NCBI GenBank assembly: GCA_001599595.1
Contig: BCHH01000009.1
Span: 856,099-920,098, forward strand
DNA: 64,000 nucleotides
DNA from: Beverwykella pulmonaria
Taxonomy: Eukaryota; Ascomycota; Dothideomycetes; Pleosporales; Melanommataceae
Direction of reading: 5' to 3'
Shown piece by piece: positions 1 through 12,332 of the stretch (positions are counted from its first letter, which is position 1; each line of letters opens with the position of its first letter). A program made the translations under genes and the position numbers. Below the pieces are notes generated by a model. That model saw nothing but the letters and a program-made list of their open reading frames with translations, was not told the DNA's origin and did not search any database.

Positions 1-2
1 CG

Positions 3-2254
3 AGCAGCACGCCGAATCCCAATAACAACAACAACAAGCCGCTCTTTGGCGCTAGCACCACCACGGGCGGAGCAACTCCTTCTCTTTTCGGGACCGCCAC
101 AAGCAACACCGCGACCCCAGGCTCCAGCAATCCAGGTGGTCTATTTGGCGGAGGTGGAACCACAGGCTCATCAACTTTGTTCGGGAGCGCGTCTTCCACT
201 CCAGCTTCGAGTAAGCCTGGCGGTTTATTCGGAGGGACTCAAGCTACAGCTGGTGCTCCCCAAGCATCTCCAGCGCCGACTCTTGGAGGAGCGCCAAAGC
301 CGCTGCTCTTTGGAGGAGCTAGTACAGGAGCACCTCCGACAAGCTCGGCTCCTAGCTTCTCGTTTGGCAATGCCGGCGGTTCAGGAGGTTGGTTTTTTAA
401 CGGAAGAAGCACTGTGTGTACGAGCACCCTCAGCTAATATGTATCGCAACAGCATCTACGCCAGCCGCGAATAAAACATCCTTTCTCCCGTCGACAACCC
501 CGGCTGGTCCCCCGCCAGGCACAGGCATCTTTGGTGGTCAAAACAAACAGCCCGGCGCAAGCGCTCAGCCCTCCTTCTTCGCATCGAAACCAGCAACGAC
601 TTCCGCACCCTCTGCGTCGAACATATTTGGAACGGGAGGCTCGAGTTCCACACCGGCAGCAAAGCCAGGAGGAAACACCACAGGCAGCGGCGGACCAAGC
701 TTGTTCAGCTTGGGTGGGAACAAAGACACTTCAGCGGATGCCAACAAGAACACTCAAGCTCAAGCATCTCCAGGTTTATTTAGTGGGACTAACCAATCCG
801 GGGCCTCCGGCGCTCAAGGGACGCAAGGGACGCCAAAACCATCCTTGTTCCCCGGTGGTAGTACAACACCTGCATCTACCCCAGCGAGCAAACCTCCCGC
901 TTTTGGTTTTGGAACAACGACAGCCGCCCCACAACCCTCCACAACAGCTCCGGTCAACACATTAAGCTTCGGCGGCAACAAACCAGCACCCACAACCACT
1001 GCAGCACCTACTAGCACAATGGACAGTATATTTCCCCCATCCTCCGGAGCTAGCACCACTGCTGCTGGGGGAAGTGGTTTCAACTTTTTCCAGAAACCTG
1101 CCGCCTCTACACCTGCATCCTCAACCGCCACAGGATCTACGCCCGCAATAGCCGGTACAGGAGCCGCCTCGACTACTACATCTGGACCTAGTTTATCAAC
1201 TGGTTTGGGGTCTGGTGGTATTGGGGGAACTACTACGGCAGCTAGCGCTGGGGCTGCCTCAACAAGCACGGCGGCACCCTCTTTATTCTCTGGCCTAGGG
1301 GCCAAACCGACGACATCAGCTCAACAGTCGGCAGCTACAGCTGCACCTGCCACCACGACCGCGGGTCTTGGTGGAACAACTGGAGGTGATGCAACCAAGA
1401 CCGGACTTGGTAGCTCAACTGCTGGCCCTGCACCTTCTGCACAGTCCCGCTTGAAGAACAAGTCTATGGATGAGATCATTACACGCTGGGCTGCCGACCT
1501 CTCCAAATACCAGAAAGAGTTTCAATCACAAGCTGAGACAGTTGCACGCTGGGATAGAGCGCTAGTTGAAAATTCGGACAAGGTGAAGCAGCTGTACTCA
1601 AAGACGTTCCAGGCCGAGCGCGACGCCGCCGAGGTTGAGCGGCAGTTGACGATGATGGAGGAGAACCAGGCAGAACTCGACTCGTATCTCGATCGGTACG
1701 AGAAGGAGATCGATTCCATGATGAAGAGCCACGGTGTGGGTGGGAGGTCAGATGGTCTCAGGGGACCTGATCAGGAGCGCGAGCGGACGTAAGTTGATAT
1801 ATTCTTTGCCGACTTCGACCGGCAGTATTCTATCCTATGAGTTGCATTGGCTAACCGGCGGAACAGGTACAAATTAGCGGAGAAACTGCAGGATAGGCTC
1901 AATGAGCTAAACAAGGATCTCACCGAGATGATCGACGAGATCAACAACACATCGCAGACGCTCAGCAAGACTGGCAAGCCAGATGATCCTGTACGTGCAA
2001 ACTCGGACAAAGAAGAACAACCGCTAATCGTGAAACAGTTGACCAAAGTCGTCCGGGTACTCAACTCGCAGCTCTCCCAGCTCCAGCTCATCGATTCAGG
2101 AGCCGCCCAGTTGCAGGAGAAGATCAACAAAGCACAGAAAGAGAGCCACCGCGTCGGCACGAATGGATGGAATGGTCTTGGAACTGATCCGTCGGACGAC
2201 TTCTATCGGAGTTTCCGGGGTGGGAGGACTGATCGGTTTGGTGGAGTCTCTTAG
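3..2254 (+). CDS. NSP1: Nucleoporin NSP1/Nup62 homologue, 5' end outside window
   Basis: FG nucleoporin of the central transport channel; in fungi Nsp1 pairs with Nup49/Nup57 and with Nup82. The frame is already open at the left edge, so the N-terminus is missing. About 686 residues are visible. The first ~450 are low-complexity Gly/Ser/Thr/Ala/Pro with spaced FG units (LFGG, GIFGG, SFGG, FGFG), which bind transport receptors. The last ~200 are a charged coiled coil matching the Nsp1 C-terminal domain, from MDEIITRWAADLSKYQKEF to the end. Exons join across introns 388-452, 1789-1866 and 1991-2038; the last is 48 nt and in frame, so it could be read through, but it has GTACGT, CTAAT and CAG signals. 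It ends head-to-head with the IF1 gene on the other strand. Family identity is strong; the exact use of the 48-nt intron is inferred. Confidence 0.93.
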
Positions 2255-3010
2255 GTGCTTCGTGAACGGGATTGGGCGCATCTGGTTTGACCGCAAAAAT
2301 TGGTCATGGGTCTTGAGGGTATACCTGCTAATTTGTGGAGGAGCATTCTTATTACTAGTTTGCTTGGACTTGGTGTGATAGAACCGTGAACTGGACATGT
2401 ACGATATAGCAATTGGTCAATAATATGCGTGCATAGAAATCGAGGAAGTACCATCACAGTTTTGGATGTGAGGTCCTTAGTGCTGGTGGAAGAATTGTGA
2501 GATGTGGACCGGATTCACTTTCCACCCAAGTATTGGAAGGTTGTGCAATGTTTGACCAGAGATGGACAAGACAACTACAGGACACGAAGGTGGAGACCGA
2601 GAGGTCTGTGGAAGCGATGTGCTAGGCAGACATTCATTCTCACTTTCGGTTTTTGTAATTGTTTAGAGATTGTGAGACGTATGAACAGAGACAAACGCAG
2701 ATATCGATACAGACACAATGGCAAGTCCCAGTGTTGAAAAATTGTGCTATGTGGGGCGAAATTTGTCTCCCGGTATTTTACGGTTGTGGGCAGTACGAAC
2801 ACATATACATGAATATCACGACCCTGTGCTGGAAGCATTGTAAAATGCCAAAGAATAATGCTGCTTACTTAGGTGTTCAATGAATTGAGATTCCTTCATC
2901 TACTCTACAAAGTTTGACGCATGCCAAAAGTGTTGTTATCAAGGGCATTTTTCACCCGAATTCGAACTCGGAATTGCGGCCGCCGCAGTGCAAAGCTCCG
3001 CACCCATCAT
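2255..3010. other. Convergent 3' region between NSP1 and IF1
   Basis: About 750 bases between two convergent stop codons. Only short frames without family features are present. Both 3' UTRs presumably lie here. Confidence 0.6.
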
Positions 3011-3517
3011 CTATTTTTGCTTTCCTTCCGTGAATTGCTCGCCCTGGCCGCCGCTCTCCTTGGTAAACTCATCGCTGTGCCCATTGTTAGCTCCGGATTT
3101 TCGAGTTGCAGCGGCTGCGAAAGCGGGGTATGGGGTCGTACATGTGCTTCTCCAGCTCATTGATGTGCTCTTTCTGCTTCTTCAGCTTCGCCTTGATGGC
3201 CAACAGCCTGTTGATTTGTCAGAACTGGTGCTGGGCTGACGAATTGATGTGGTGGTGACGGACTTCTCTTTCTCTTCTTGTCGGATGTACAGCTCCTCGG
3301 CGGCAGCTTCGCGCTTGGTGAAGGCATCCCTATCACACATGTTAGCTGCCATCCAACATACAATGAACGTAGGCAACTCATTAACTCACCCGCCACGGAT
3401 TCCAGTCGGTCGAGCGGCGCCAGACCCGGTCTCACCGGCCATGAGTCTTGTCGATGTGGAGAGAAGACGGCGGCAGGCAAGCGGGCGGGCGCTCTTAATG
3501 AATGCGGTTCTGAGCAT
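3011..3517 (-). CDS. INH1: Mitochondrial F1F0-ATPase inhibitor (IF1/INH1 family)
   Basis: Small protein that binds F1-ATPase in the matrix and blocks ATP hydrolysis when the membrane potential falls. No exon is long enough to stand out alone, so the gene was assembled from splice signals: exons 3390-3517, 3264-3329, 3142-3207 and 3011-3074, with introns 3330-3389, 3208-3263 and 3075-3141. Introns 1 and 3 contain GCTAAC. The product is 107 residues, the family's usual size. It begins with an Arg/Ser-rich presequence (MLRTAFIKSARPLACRRLLS). The inhibitory segment is GDAFTKREAAAEELYIRQ, followed by a coiled coil KLKKQKEHINELEKH and a polar tail. All four exons join in phase and end at TAG. The first in-frame ATG at 3517 starts the presequence. 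Confidence 0.9.
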
Positions 3518-4912
3518 GATTATGGCGTGGATTTTGGTTGCGACTGGGGAGTTGAAGATGCGGGGAGGTTCGCTTTATGCGGTGGTGAATTGAGGTGGAG
3601 TGATGGCTTTGCGAGATGGAGGTTCATGATGCCGCCCGAGTGGGCCTGGGCCGTGCGTCATTCGAGATCGAATGAGAAGCCTTGGCACGTGATATGTACC
3701 ACATGAGCTGCACAAGGCTGGATGTTGGCGGTGAGGCTTCTCCAGCGGGCAGCAGGCGGTGGTAGGGAAGAAAAATAAAGTTACGCTGCTTAGATGCCTT
3801 GTTCCTATGGGTACGTAATGCATGAGAAGCAACCGACGTGGACATGGTGCTTATCGTCACTAAAAGAGCTGTTTAAGCATTGTTTTCCAGTTTCGAGTGA
3901 GACAGTCCCGCATAAGGAACCAGTGCCGGAGTTTCAGAACACGGGTCCTTCCACCCATGGGCGCGTGGCAGCTGTAGGGCTGCTCTGTCGAGCTATCAAT
4001 TGAGGTACCTGTTATGCGTTCTGTTGTATCGTGCAAAGCCCGTGAAAATGGGAAGAGAGGAGGGGCATCACAGAACGCCTCCAATGACGAAGTCTACTAA
4101 GCTTTTCAGCCTGCCTGCCAAGTAGTAGCTGCGGGCTATGAGTCAATAATCATGCTAGTATTCTAGCCGCTCCAGCGCCGCCAGAGGGAGGGAGGGAGAG
4201 AGTTCTATGAAAACGTAGAAGGCTTGCTCGGCTGCCAAGACACCGCGGGCGAACCTCAACCTCAAATCCTCCCTCCCCACCCTACATCCATTTTCACGTC
4301 AAAGCCTCCTCTACAACCTCAGAACAATCAACCACCAGCTTCTCACCCGCCTTCCGCAACAATCTACTGCGTATTTTCTTGTAGAATCTAATCCCGCTCT
4401 CCCACACTTTCTCTCCGTAAGTTGCCGCCTTCTCTTTGGTCATTTCCCCCTCGAAGCCGTGGATCGGGCTCCAATTTGCTCTCATGACAACATCCACCAC
4501 ATACGCCCGCCAGCGCCATCAACGCGCCGTGTCCATCGAAGCTGCCTCCCTAGAATGTCTTCCTGCAGTGACCATCGGTATCCACTGCAGGACGTCGTCC
4601 AGGGCGTTTCAGTTGGATTCTCGCAGGCCACCCTTTCTGCGCCCTCGCTGTGTCAACCTGCGAACACAGAGTATGCGCAAACAGATGAACAAGTGTTGCT
4701 CGTGTCACGCAAGACTTTCACCATTGCCCACTCGACCACCCGATTTTGGCGAAGGACCGTACTATCCCACAACCAAAACAAACCCCTCACTGAGCGCCCA
4801 AGACACTCTTAGAGGCTGCACGCAAGCACAACCGCTTCCTTCACTACTTCAACTGGGCGCCGCTCATTCATTCTCTCCTGCTAACATTTGAAGATCAGAT
4901 CTATCATTCACA
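3518..4912. other. Intergenic region between IF1 and 14-3-3
   Basis: Divergent promoters of IF1 (left) and the 14-3-3 gene (right). A G-rich GGAGGGAGGGAGG run lies near 4185-4200. A minus-strand frame at 4294-4500 looks protein-like but is not supported as a gene (listed separately). Otherwise nothing recognisable. Confidence 0.5.
4294..4569 (-). pseudogene. Possible broken reading frame of unknown family
   Basis: On the minus strand, one frame carries a balanced, charged sequence (for example ANWSPIHGFEGEMTKEKAA and IRFYKKIRSRLLRKAGEKL) for about 68 codons to a stop at 4294. Upstream the same frame continues with MVTAGRHSREAASMDTAR, but a TGA lies between the two parts near 4519-4521. No ATG opens the downstream part; it starts with GTG. 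I do not recognise the family. It may be the last exon of an undetected gene, a remnant disabled by the TGA, or a chance frame. Confidence 0.25.
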
Positions 4913-5933
<1,021 letters not shown>

Positions 5934-6770
5934 TTTTCCCAGGCTATATCTGGAGGCAAAAAGTGGACGGGGTTTATGGTTCGGTGCATTTGGGATGGGT
6001 CAACGACGTCTGGTTCATTGTTCCCACGGCATGGAGGGTTCTCTAGGGTGCTAAGGGCTGTGCTTCGTTAGACTCCGAAATTCTCATCCTGTCAACATCT
6101 TATCAAGTCGATACCATTACCCCTTTCCCCTTGCCCATTTTCTTTTTCTGCGCACTCTCACACGTGTATTATGCGGCTCAACGAAATGGCTCTGGTGTTG
6201 GACCCCTCTTAGTTTGGCGCCTTTGCACTCGGAAAAATGTCTGATGAGTGTATGATTCGAGGATATCTATCTGCTCTCGCTATCTTTTCCTGGTGTTTTC
6301 TTTCTGAAGATGGTAGTGTTGGGATTTTTGTCTTCTTCCTCACACGGAGAGAGATCATTGGGTGTGGTGGTCGTCGTGAAGTAGAGCGGGAGTGTGCGAG
6401 GCAAAACATACGAAGTCTTGGGCTTAGTTCTGATCCTTGAAATGCTGATAAAAATTACTATAAGATACAAAAGATAAGAGGCTCACGAGAGCCGGCTTCA
6501 TTTGATATATTTTTTACCGTGGGCTTAGTAGTGCTATGCCGGTGTGGGTCGTTCTTTCCTTGTTTCTTAGTGCTCATCGGTGTGACTGCTTATGAACTGA
6601 CTTCACTCCTTCCTCACTCTCTCTCGTCGGTCTTTCGACATCTTCCTTCCTCCCATCGGACCATGCCACCCATCCTTCAGACATCGCAGCATTGCTCATG
6701 CTGCATACGTCAGCTTAGACACGTCTACTTACCGTTTGTGATCTTGTTGCCAACGAATTCACTTCTCCCT
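5934..6770. other. 3' region of the 14-3-3 gene and start of decayed block
   Basis: The first few hundred bases probably hold the 14-3-3 3' UTR. Short T-rich frames follow. No gene is recognisable before the decayed family copies begin. Confidence 0.5.
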
Positions 6771-7332
6771 TCAGAGGATAGCCCGAACCTTTGCACGATA
6801 CCCTCTCGATTCCTGAACCTTTTGGCAGAGCTCAGATGCATCGTCTATGAAGAACTTATCGTCGTCGGCAAAGTCTACTTCAAGGATACGCAGAAGGTGC
6901 AAAATAATAGCGCTTGTTACGAAGACATGGTGTATTTCTAGCAGCCTCATTTTAAGCTGCTGCGTGTGTGTAAGATCATACACCAGGAGGCTGAGCCTAT
7001 CTATCTCTCTAAGAATCTGTTCATTCTACCAGTTAGGTCGTAATATCGCGCCCCGTTCCAGTCGACAGGAAATGGACAGCTCTTCTCCCAAAACGCTAAG
7101 GAGTATCTGAGGGTCCTCAGTTTCGCTCTAGACATGGATTAACCCTTCAAGCTCTGCTTAGTGTTGGGTGTTTGTTCCGCTTCCGCGCGTGGACTCGCCT
7201 TAAATTCATTGGCAGCCGGTATGTTTTGGCTTCGTGCGCAGCACAATACGTCTCAATCCAGCCTACCTCCTTTCACTAAGCCTTCTTCATTTTTTTCTTT
7301 GACCTCAGATCAGGTAGGGATACCCGCTNAAC

Positions 7333-7364
<32 letters not shown>

Positions 7365-7858
7365 CAACAGGGATGGCCTCAGTAGATATGATAATGAACG
7401 TTCACCAATGAAACAAAAGAACCTAGCTAAGGAACATTCTAGCAAATGAACAGCTCGAGCAAATCCACGAATATATGTTGAATAACACAAGCGAGGGCTA
7501 TTCGACGCGAACATGAGAGGAGATTTTATTCGCCCTCAACAGCTCTTCTGAAAATCGCTGTTACGTAGGCGACAACGACCGTACTTTTGACTACGTCTAA
7601 ATTGATTTCACAAGCGCATTTTGTCCACTTAGATGCTACCGTATAATATAGGCGGCTAATCATAACTGGATGCCTAGGCATAGGCCGGTGGCAGTGGATA
7701 TTATCGGGAAAAGTCGCAAGACGAAGAGGGGGAGATTCTGAATGTGATGGAGAAGTATGATAAGCTTGGGCCTGACGAACTATTTCGGTAAGCCGAAGAT
7801 ATAGACCGCTGGGCACGTTAGACATTCGACAGAAGCCAGAGAGATGTATCCAACTCAA
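6771..7858 (+). pseudogene. Decayed 2EXR/F-box-like gene, copy 1, split by rDNA fragment
   Basis: The N-terminal part reads RFLNLLAELRCIVYEELIVV and GKVYFKDTQK, the leucine-rich helix that opens fungal 2EXR-type proteins (pattern LPxEIRxxIYE). After a frame change comes LLRVCKIIHQEAEPIYLSKN, the next conserved helix. At about 7142 the coding similarity stops in ITS2/LSU rDNA, and it resumes after 7384. There IDFTSAFCPLRCYR follows a TAA in the same frame. Several stops and frame changes show that it is not functional. The same DFT-AFCP block occurs in two other copies downstream. The function of intact family members is unknown. Confidence 0.7.
7142..7384 (+). rRNA. Dispersed ITS2 / LSU (28S) rRNA 5' fragment
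   Basis: This stretch reads like nuclear rDNA of a Dothideomycete: from CCCTTCAAGCTCTGCTTAGT, through the ITS2 landmark GGACTCGCCTTAAA and ATTGGCAGCCGG, to the LSU start (about 7299) GATCAGGTAGGGATACCCGC and CATATCAATAAGCGGAGG. The match ends abruptly after GGCCTCAGTA at 7384. There is no 5.8S upstream and only about 85 nt of LSU. Compared with the usual LSU start it has G-to-A and C-to-T changes (CTCAGATC for CTCGGATC; GGCCTCAG for TGCCCCAG), and an ambiguous base N at 7329. It is a fragment, not a working rRNA gene. Confidence 0.85.
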
Positions 7859-8810
7859 ATGGAGTGATGGGGTAGGATTGAGGTCACATCTAGCTCACCT
7901 TCCACTGAGTTTATATAGTCACATCTAGTAGGCTTCCTTTCTTCCCCTTCCGTCATGCTTTCTTTGCTTGGATACCTGGAACTTCATTTACGTTCTTCAA
8001 GGTAAATCATAAATTGTCTGCTGGGCTGTTTCTTCTTCTCTTTTGGACAGGGCATGATATTGTCGTCGCATCACAAATTTTATCTTTTTTGGGAAATAAT
8101 CGCCTCTACATTATCTCGATTCCATAGTCTACTTCAAACGGTTCAAGTTTCGAATTTCAAATTATACTCTTCCATTGCAATGTTTGAAAATACATTTTTT
8201 AAATTGTTTTTAATCGTTCTTATTCTCGAGCTCGCACCTCTGCGTATGTAAAGGGAAGACGTTTTGGCAGACATATTGGATCACATTAGCGGCGAGTTCA
8301 GGCTTCTACACTTTCACGCAAATCACTTAAATGATCCTCTAGAGACACTTCGTTATCTTGAAATGCTCGCTCGGAGAATAAATCAATAAATCTCTTAGAG
8401 ACTACGCGTGTCCATGCATAGAATAAGAAAGTTCTAACTTAGGGACAACCCTGGCAGAACCTGCACATTGCCAGTCGCCTCAAATATCGAAGGACTCCAG
8501 TGTAACGTTGAACAAAGCTCCGCGCCGCTACCTACTCTCGGCTCAGGGGCACTCTCGATGTACCACTCGCTCTGCAGGTTTCATGCCTTATCTCATACCT
8601 ATTTCTATTAACGACGAGCCTCTCTCGTCTTGGCCGCCTGGGGGAGTTCTTGTAAGTTTCGCCTCAGCAACCTTCGTCACTCCACCTCTAACATCTCAGC
8701 ACTAACTCGAGGATAGCTGAATCCTATAAGTGTATTTTACTCCTACTCAATATACCGATATTGACATGCTTCCGAAGCTGCTCTCTTGATCAAAGTAACC
8801 TTTCTACAAG
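7859..8810. other. AT-rich gene-free spacer in decayed block
   Basis: Moderately AT-rich, with T runs and stops in all frames apart from short fragments. No family recognised. Confidence 0.5.
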
Positions 8811-9595
8811 AAGACTGCCAAAGTCTTGCAGCTCTTGCAGGCCGCTGAAGAGACCACTCATTTCCTGTTCCTCAACTTACCCACCGGAATCCGAGTCATG
8901 ATCTACGAAAGAGGTCCTAGTGGTCAGCAAGGTCTTCTATACGCCTAACAGCTACGATATATGGAACGGAAACCTTGCCCAGGTCACAAACTGTCTCGCA
9001 AGCATGGGTTGCAGCTTCTAAGACTCTGCAAGCAAATTTACAAACAATCTGAGCTGTTTATCTTTCCAATGACCTCTTCGTTCTCCTAGTCAAGCGGTAG
9101 GAGTGCTAGCCTTTCGTAGTGTTACGGAATTTTCTAATACTAGACTGCCTCTCGACCGCTGACTTCTCATACGTCAAGAACGTCAGCATCACCATCGATC
9201 GGGAGCATGTTAAGCCGCTAGGCGAAACGTTCGACGACTGGAAGCACAGAAGGCTGGTGCATGGAAAGACACCATTTTCACAACTCTTGGCTTAAGAACG
9301 GTTTGAGATAATCTACAGCAGCATACGGGAATGCATCATAGATACGTAGCAAGATATGTTGCGACATCTCAATTCCCTCAAGAATGGAGCGACATATATT
9401 AAGATCGGCTTCATCAATACCTTCTGCCCGTTAGGTGAATGTCATCCGATTACTTCGGGAGTTGGCAAATGGATCAAGAAGGCTAGCCCTACCAAACTCA
9501 ATGTTATTGGTTTTAAAACGCGAATAGAGAGGGGAATTTTCGTCGCACGGGTAAAGGACCTTGGTGATATATCACCTGGCCAACTGAAATGGTAG
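8811..9595 (+). pseudogene. Decayed 2EXR/F-box-like gene, copy 2
   Basis: The best-preserved N-terminus of the three copies: KKTAKVLQLLQAAEETTHFL then FLNLPTGIRVMIYE. A frame change follows and the sequence goes on as EVLVVSKVFYTPNSYDIWNG. A second frame change leads to LQLLRLCKQIYKQSELFIFP. Further on come SYVKNVSITIDREHVKPLGE and YIKIGFINTFCPLGECHPI, the latter matching IDFTSAFCPLRCYR of copy 1. Stops interrupt the frame near 9293 and 9346. The order of conserved blocks matches copy 1, so both derive from one gene family. Confidence 0.7.
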
Positions 9596-9601
9596 TATGG
9601 C

Positions 9602-10540
9602 TTGCATTTCAGGAAGGTCGGGCAGTCTACTCAGCGGAAAAATTGGACGATGGAGGGTGTAAGTAAATTCATCAAGAAGCGGAAAAGGTCACTCCGACCA
9701 AGAACCTATTCGTTCTCCTTCACTATTTTGCCTCCAAAATGCCAATTCAAAGCTTTTCTGGGGACGTATTTCCAAACAAGGACTGCTGCCTGTTTTCACC
9801 TGCGGCCATACATCACTAGAAGCATATTAGCATCGCCTTTTGTCCCACAGGAAATATTCACGTCACAATGCCTATTTCAGATTAGGCCTGTTCAAACTTC
9901 GATCGAATGTCAGCCTTTTCTCGAAAGGAAGAAGCTCGCGATTTAGCGCTTGAGTTCTTTCATGACCATTGGAGCGCTCAAAGTTTAGCGATAACGTCCG
10001 CCCTCGACTTCGTCGAATTGGATTTCACAAACGCTTTCTGCCCTTATTGGATGCTGCCGCCCGCTCGACCTCGATTATTCCTTTCTGATGGCACTTGAGC
10101 CAAGGAACGTTGACGTTGTTGGTACCAGGAACTAGGGCGAGGTAGATGAATTACTGGGATCTTTGGGGGCCGACTTTTCCGAGAGTTTGACGTTGAAAGA
10201 CGTTGAAACGAAGTATGGCGTAAAATTCAACCCTAAAGAGGACCAAAAGGCTAAGTGGAAGATAGAAGGGTGCCAACCCTAGGACAAGTGGAGGCGAAGC
10301 AGAGGCGGCGACAGCTGTACAGTGCAAGGAGGAAAACTGCAAGGCAGTACCGCAAGCTCAATACCTGGCACCACAATTTCATTTGGATACTCCAAACCTT
10401 ATGGCATATCGATAACAGTGACTTCCTCTCCTTTGAGGCGTTCTACCTTCAGAAGAACAAATCTACCCTTGTACCATGGCGAAGGTGTCGAGAACTCATG
10501 AGAAAAACTGCATATCCTCCATGTCATTTCTATAGAACAT
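9602..10540 (+). pseudogene. Decayed 2EXR/F-box-like gene, copy 3 (C-terminal part)
   Basis: The block FVELDFTNAFCPYWMLPP at about 10009-10062 matches the C-terminal blocks of copies 1 and 2. It is preceded by LALEFFHDHWSAQSLAITSA. After stops, a readable stretch SLTLKDVETKYGVKFNPKED runs to a TAG near 10279 and continues open beyond it. No N-terminal 2EXR helix was found directly upstream, so this copy is truncated or its start has decayed beyond recognition. The outer limits are approximate. Confidence 0.5.
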
Positions 10541-11539
10541 AGAGTCAGAATCTGGCAAGCATCTGAATTAAAAATTTGCCCGACCTCTCTGCCTTTAAGG
10601 AGCCTCCCCAGCGCTTCATATTTGCAAACGAAATACTACATGCAACGACTGTAAGTGTCGAGCCATTGTAGCTAAGCTTAGCTACCACGTCTGTTTCAAT
10701 TTTACTTGCCATTTTTTCTTCCATGGGAGGGCTTCCATAGTAGCCTTTGGTGTAGGTTCGATCAAGTAGTCGATATCGGTGTTTGTATGCTGTGTTACTT
10801 CGCGAGGTCGATGAGAGTGTCAATGGACTCTCTAACTTTGGCCAAAGAATGAAAAACTTATGTACTTTTCTCCAGATGGTGTTTTCAAGGTGCCATTAGA
10901 AGGGATGAAGGAGAAGACGAAGACTTATTGTTCCTTCTGTATCCACCACGATCCGAACAGTCTTTATACGCCAGGGTGGTTGATGAAAGGATAGAGTGCT
11001 CGATTTGCATTATCTCAAAGCTCGGATGAATGAGTTCCTTGGAAGGATACTTTGTGTTGGCTTAGTGTTACTCTGAACCGGCTTTGTAGCTGGCTGAGGA
11101 TCTGTGGTGAGTGTTTTCAATTGGTCGACGTGCAGTCTACAAGTGTACAGGGACAACGTCCTTTAGTGGCCAGAGCAGGCACGCTTCAAACACAGCACAC
11201 GGAGGCCTCCCGTCTACGAATGTACTAAAGAGTTTTACATGGGGAATACTGAGGTTGAATCCACTATCCGATATACAAAGATGAGATCCAGACACCGTAC
11301 AGGTTTCATCATGCATCATTAGGACAAAGTCTCTTGGATCGTCCTGAGTACTACGGTATATCTCCGTTCCCTTCGGATTAGCGAGACGTCAAATTGAACC
11401 TATCGCATTCCTTGTTGCCGTTCTACTAGAACATGTAATCCTCACATTGCCCATCTCGCTCATTGCCTGTGGCCCAATCACTTTCCACCCAATATGGAGG
11501 TGACCATATGTACGAATGAAAACAATATTCAAAAGCCTC
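10541..11539. other. Gene-free region downstream of SDH4
   Basis: Only short unrelated frames are present. The part next to 11539 probably holds the SDH4 3' UTR. Confidence 0.5.
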
Positions 11540-12332
11540 CTAAGCATGCCAGATCCTCGTCACGGCTTCGGTGATGCCAACGTCATTGGTCTCGAACGAG
11601 TAGAGTGCAACGCCGAGAGTGAGGGTTCCGATGCGCAGAGCCCACATGGCGATCTTTCGGGCAGTGGGAACGCGCTTCACGGGGAAGTAGTCGATAATGC
11701 ATGACCTGGAATTTTGTTAGTATTCGACGCGCTTTGATTGGCCAGAGCATATCATGGACTGTGGGCCGTGATAGCCAATATGGGAAACGTACTCGAAGCC
11801 GATATGTGAGTGGATGACGAGGAGGGCACACAGAATGGAGTCGGTGACTGGGTTCAGCGACCCGGCGGCGAATGGAGCAATGGTCAAGGGGATGAGTCCT
11901 GCGGACACAATTCTGGGTTGCAGATGTTAGCTATACTGCACAATTGAACAACCACACTCTGAGCAACAAAGAGCTCCGCATCATGCCGCCACGACCCCCA
12001 TATGTAGATGGACATAAAGATACACACCTCTCAAAGCTCCAATGGTAGCTTCCATGCACGGGCTCTGGCTCTGGCACTGGAGTGGGGTCATTCGCGGTTC
12101 CTTGAATTGTTTGGGGTAGAGGCGGGAGAATCTGCTTGCGCTGTGTGGCATGGAAGGCGGCAATTCGCGTCGACTTGGGGAGGGCGGAGCGCACGAGGGA
12201 TGGCCGGAGGGCGTGGGTCAAGGGCGAAGTCGGCTTGATGGAGGTGCGGGCGAGGGTGGACAGCACGCGCTGGGAGGCGGCTGGCGCCTGGCAGGCCTGC
12301 CTGAGGACCGAGGGGCGCATGAGCGAGGCCAT
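11540..12332 (-). CDS. SDH4: Succinate dehydrogenase membrane anchor subunit (CybS/SDH4)
   Basis: Membrane anchor of respiratory complex II in the mitochondrial inner membrane; with SDH3 it binds ubiquinone and haem b. Exons: 12028-12332, 11793-11912 and 11540-11705, giving 196 residues. The first ~65 residues are an Arg/Ser/Thr-rich presequence starting MASLMRPSVLRQACQAPAAS. The CybS core follows: HWSFERIVSAGLIPLTIAPF, then the haem/quinone-region helix SILCALLVIHSHIGFES, then CIIDYFPVKR and a third hydrophobic helix WALRIGTLTLGVALYSFETN. The conserved HSHxGF histidines and the DYxP motif are present. It is transcribed away from MPP-beta, with 272 bp between the start codons. The exons join in phase and the ATG at 12332 starts a good targeting peptide. 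Confidence 0.93.

Noticed and set aside
814..1305. Minus-strand 163-codon frame in NSP1
   Set aside because: Mirror of the FG-repeat coding sequence, rich in Val, Ala and Pro; a shadow frame.
9085..9120. tRNA-like A-box (TAGTCAAGCGGTAGGAGTGCT)
   Set aside because: No matching B-box, acceptor stem or anticodon arm follows; it lies inside the decayed gene family.
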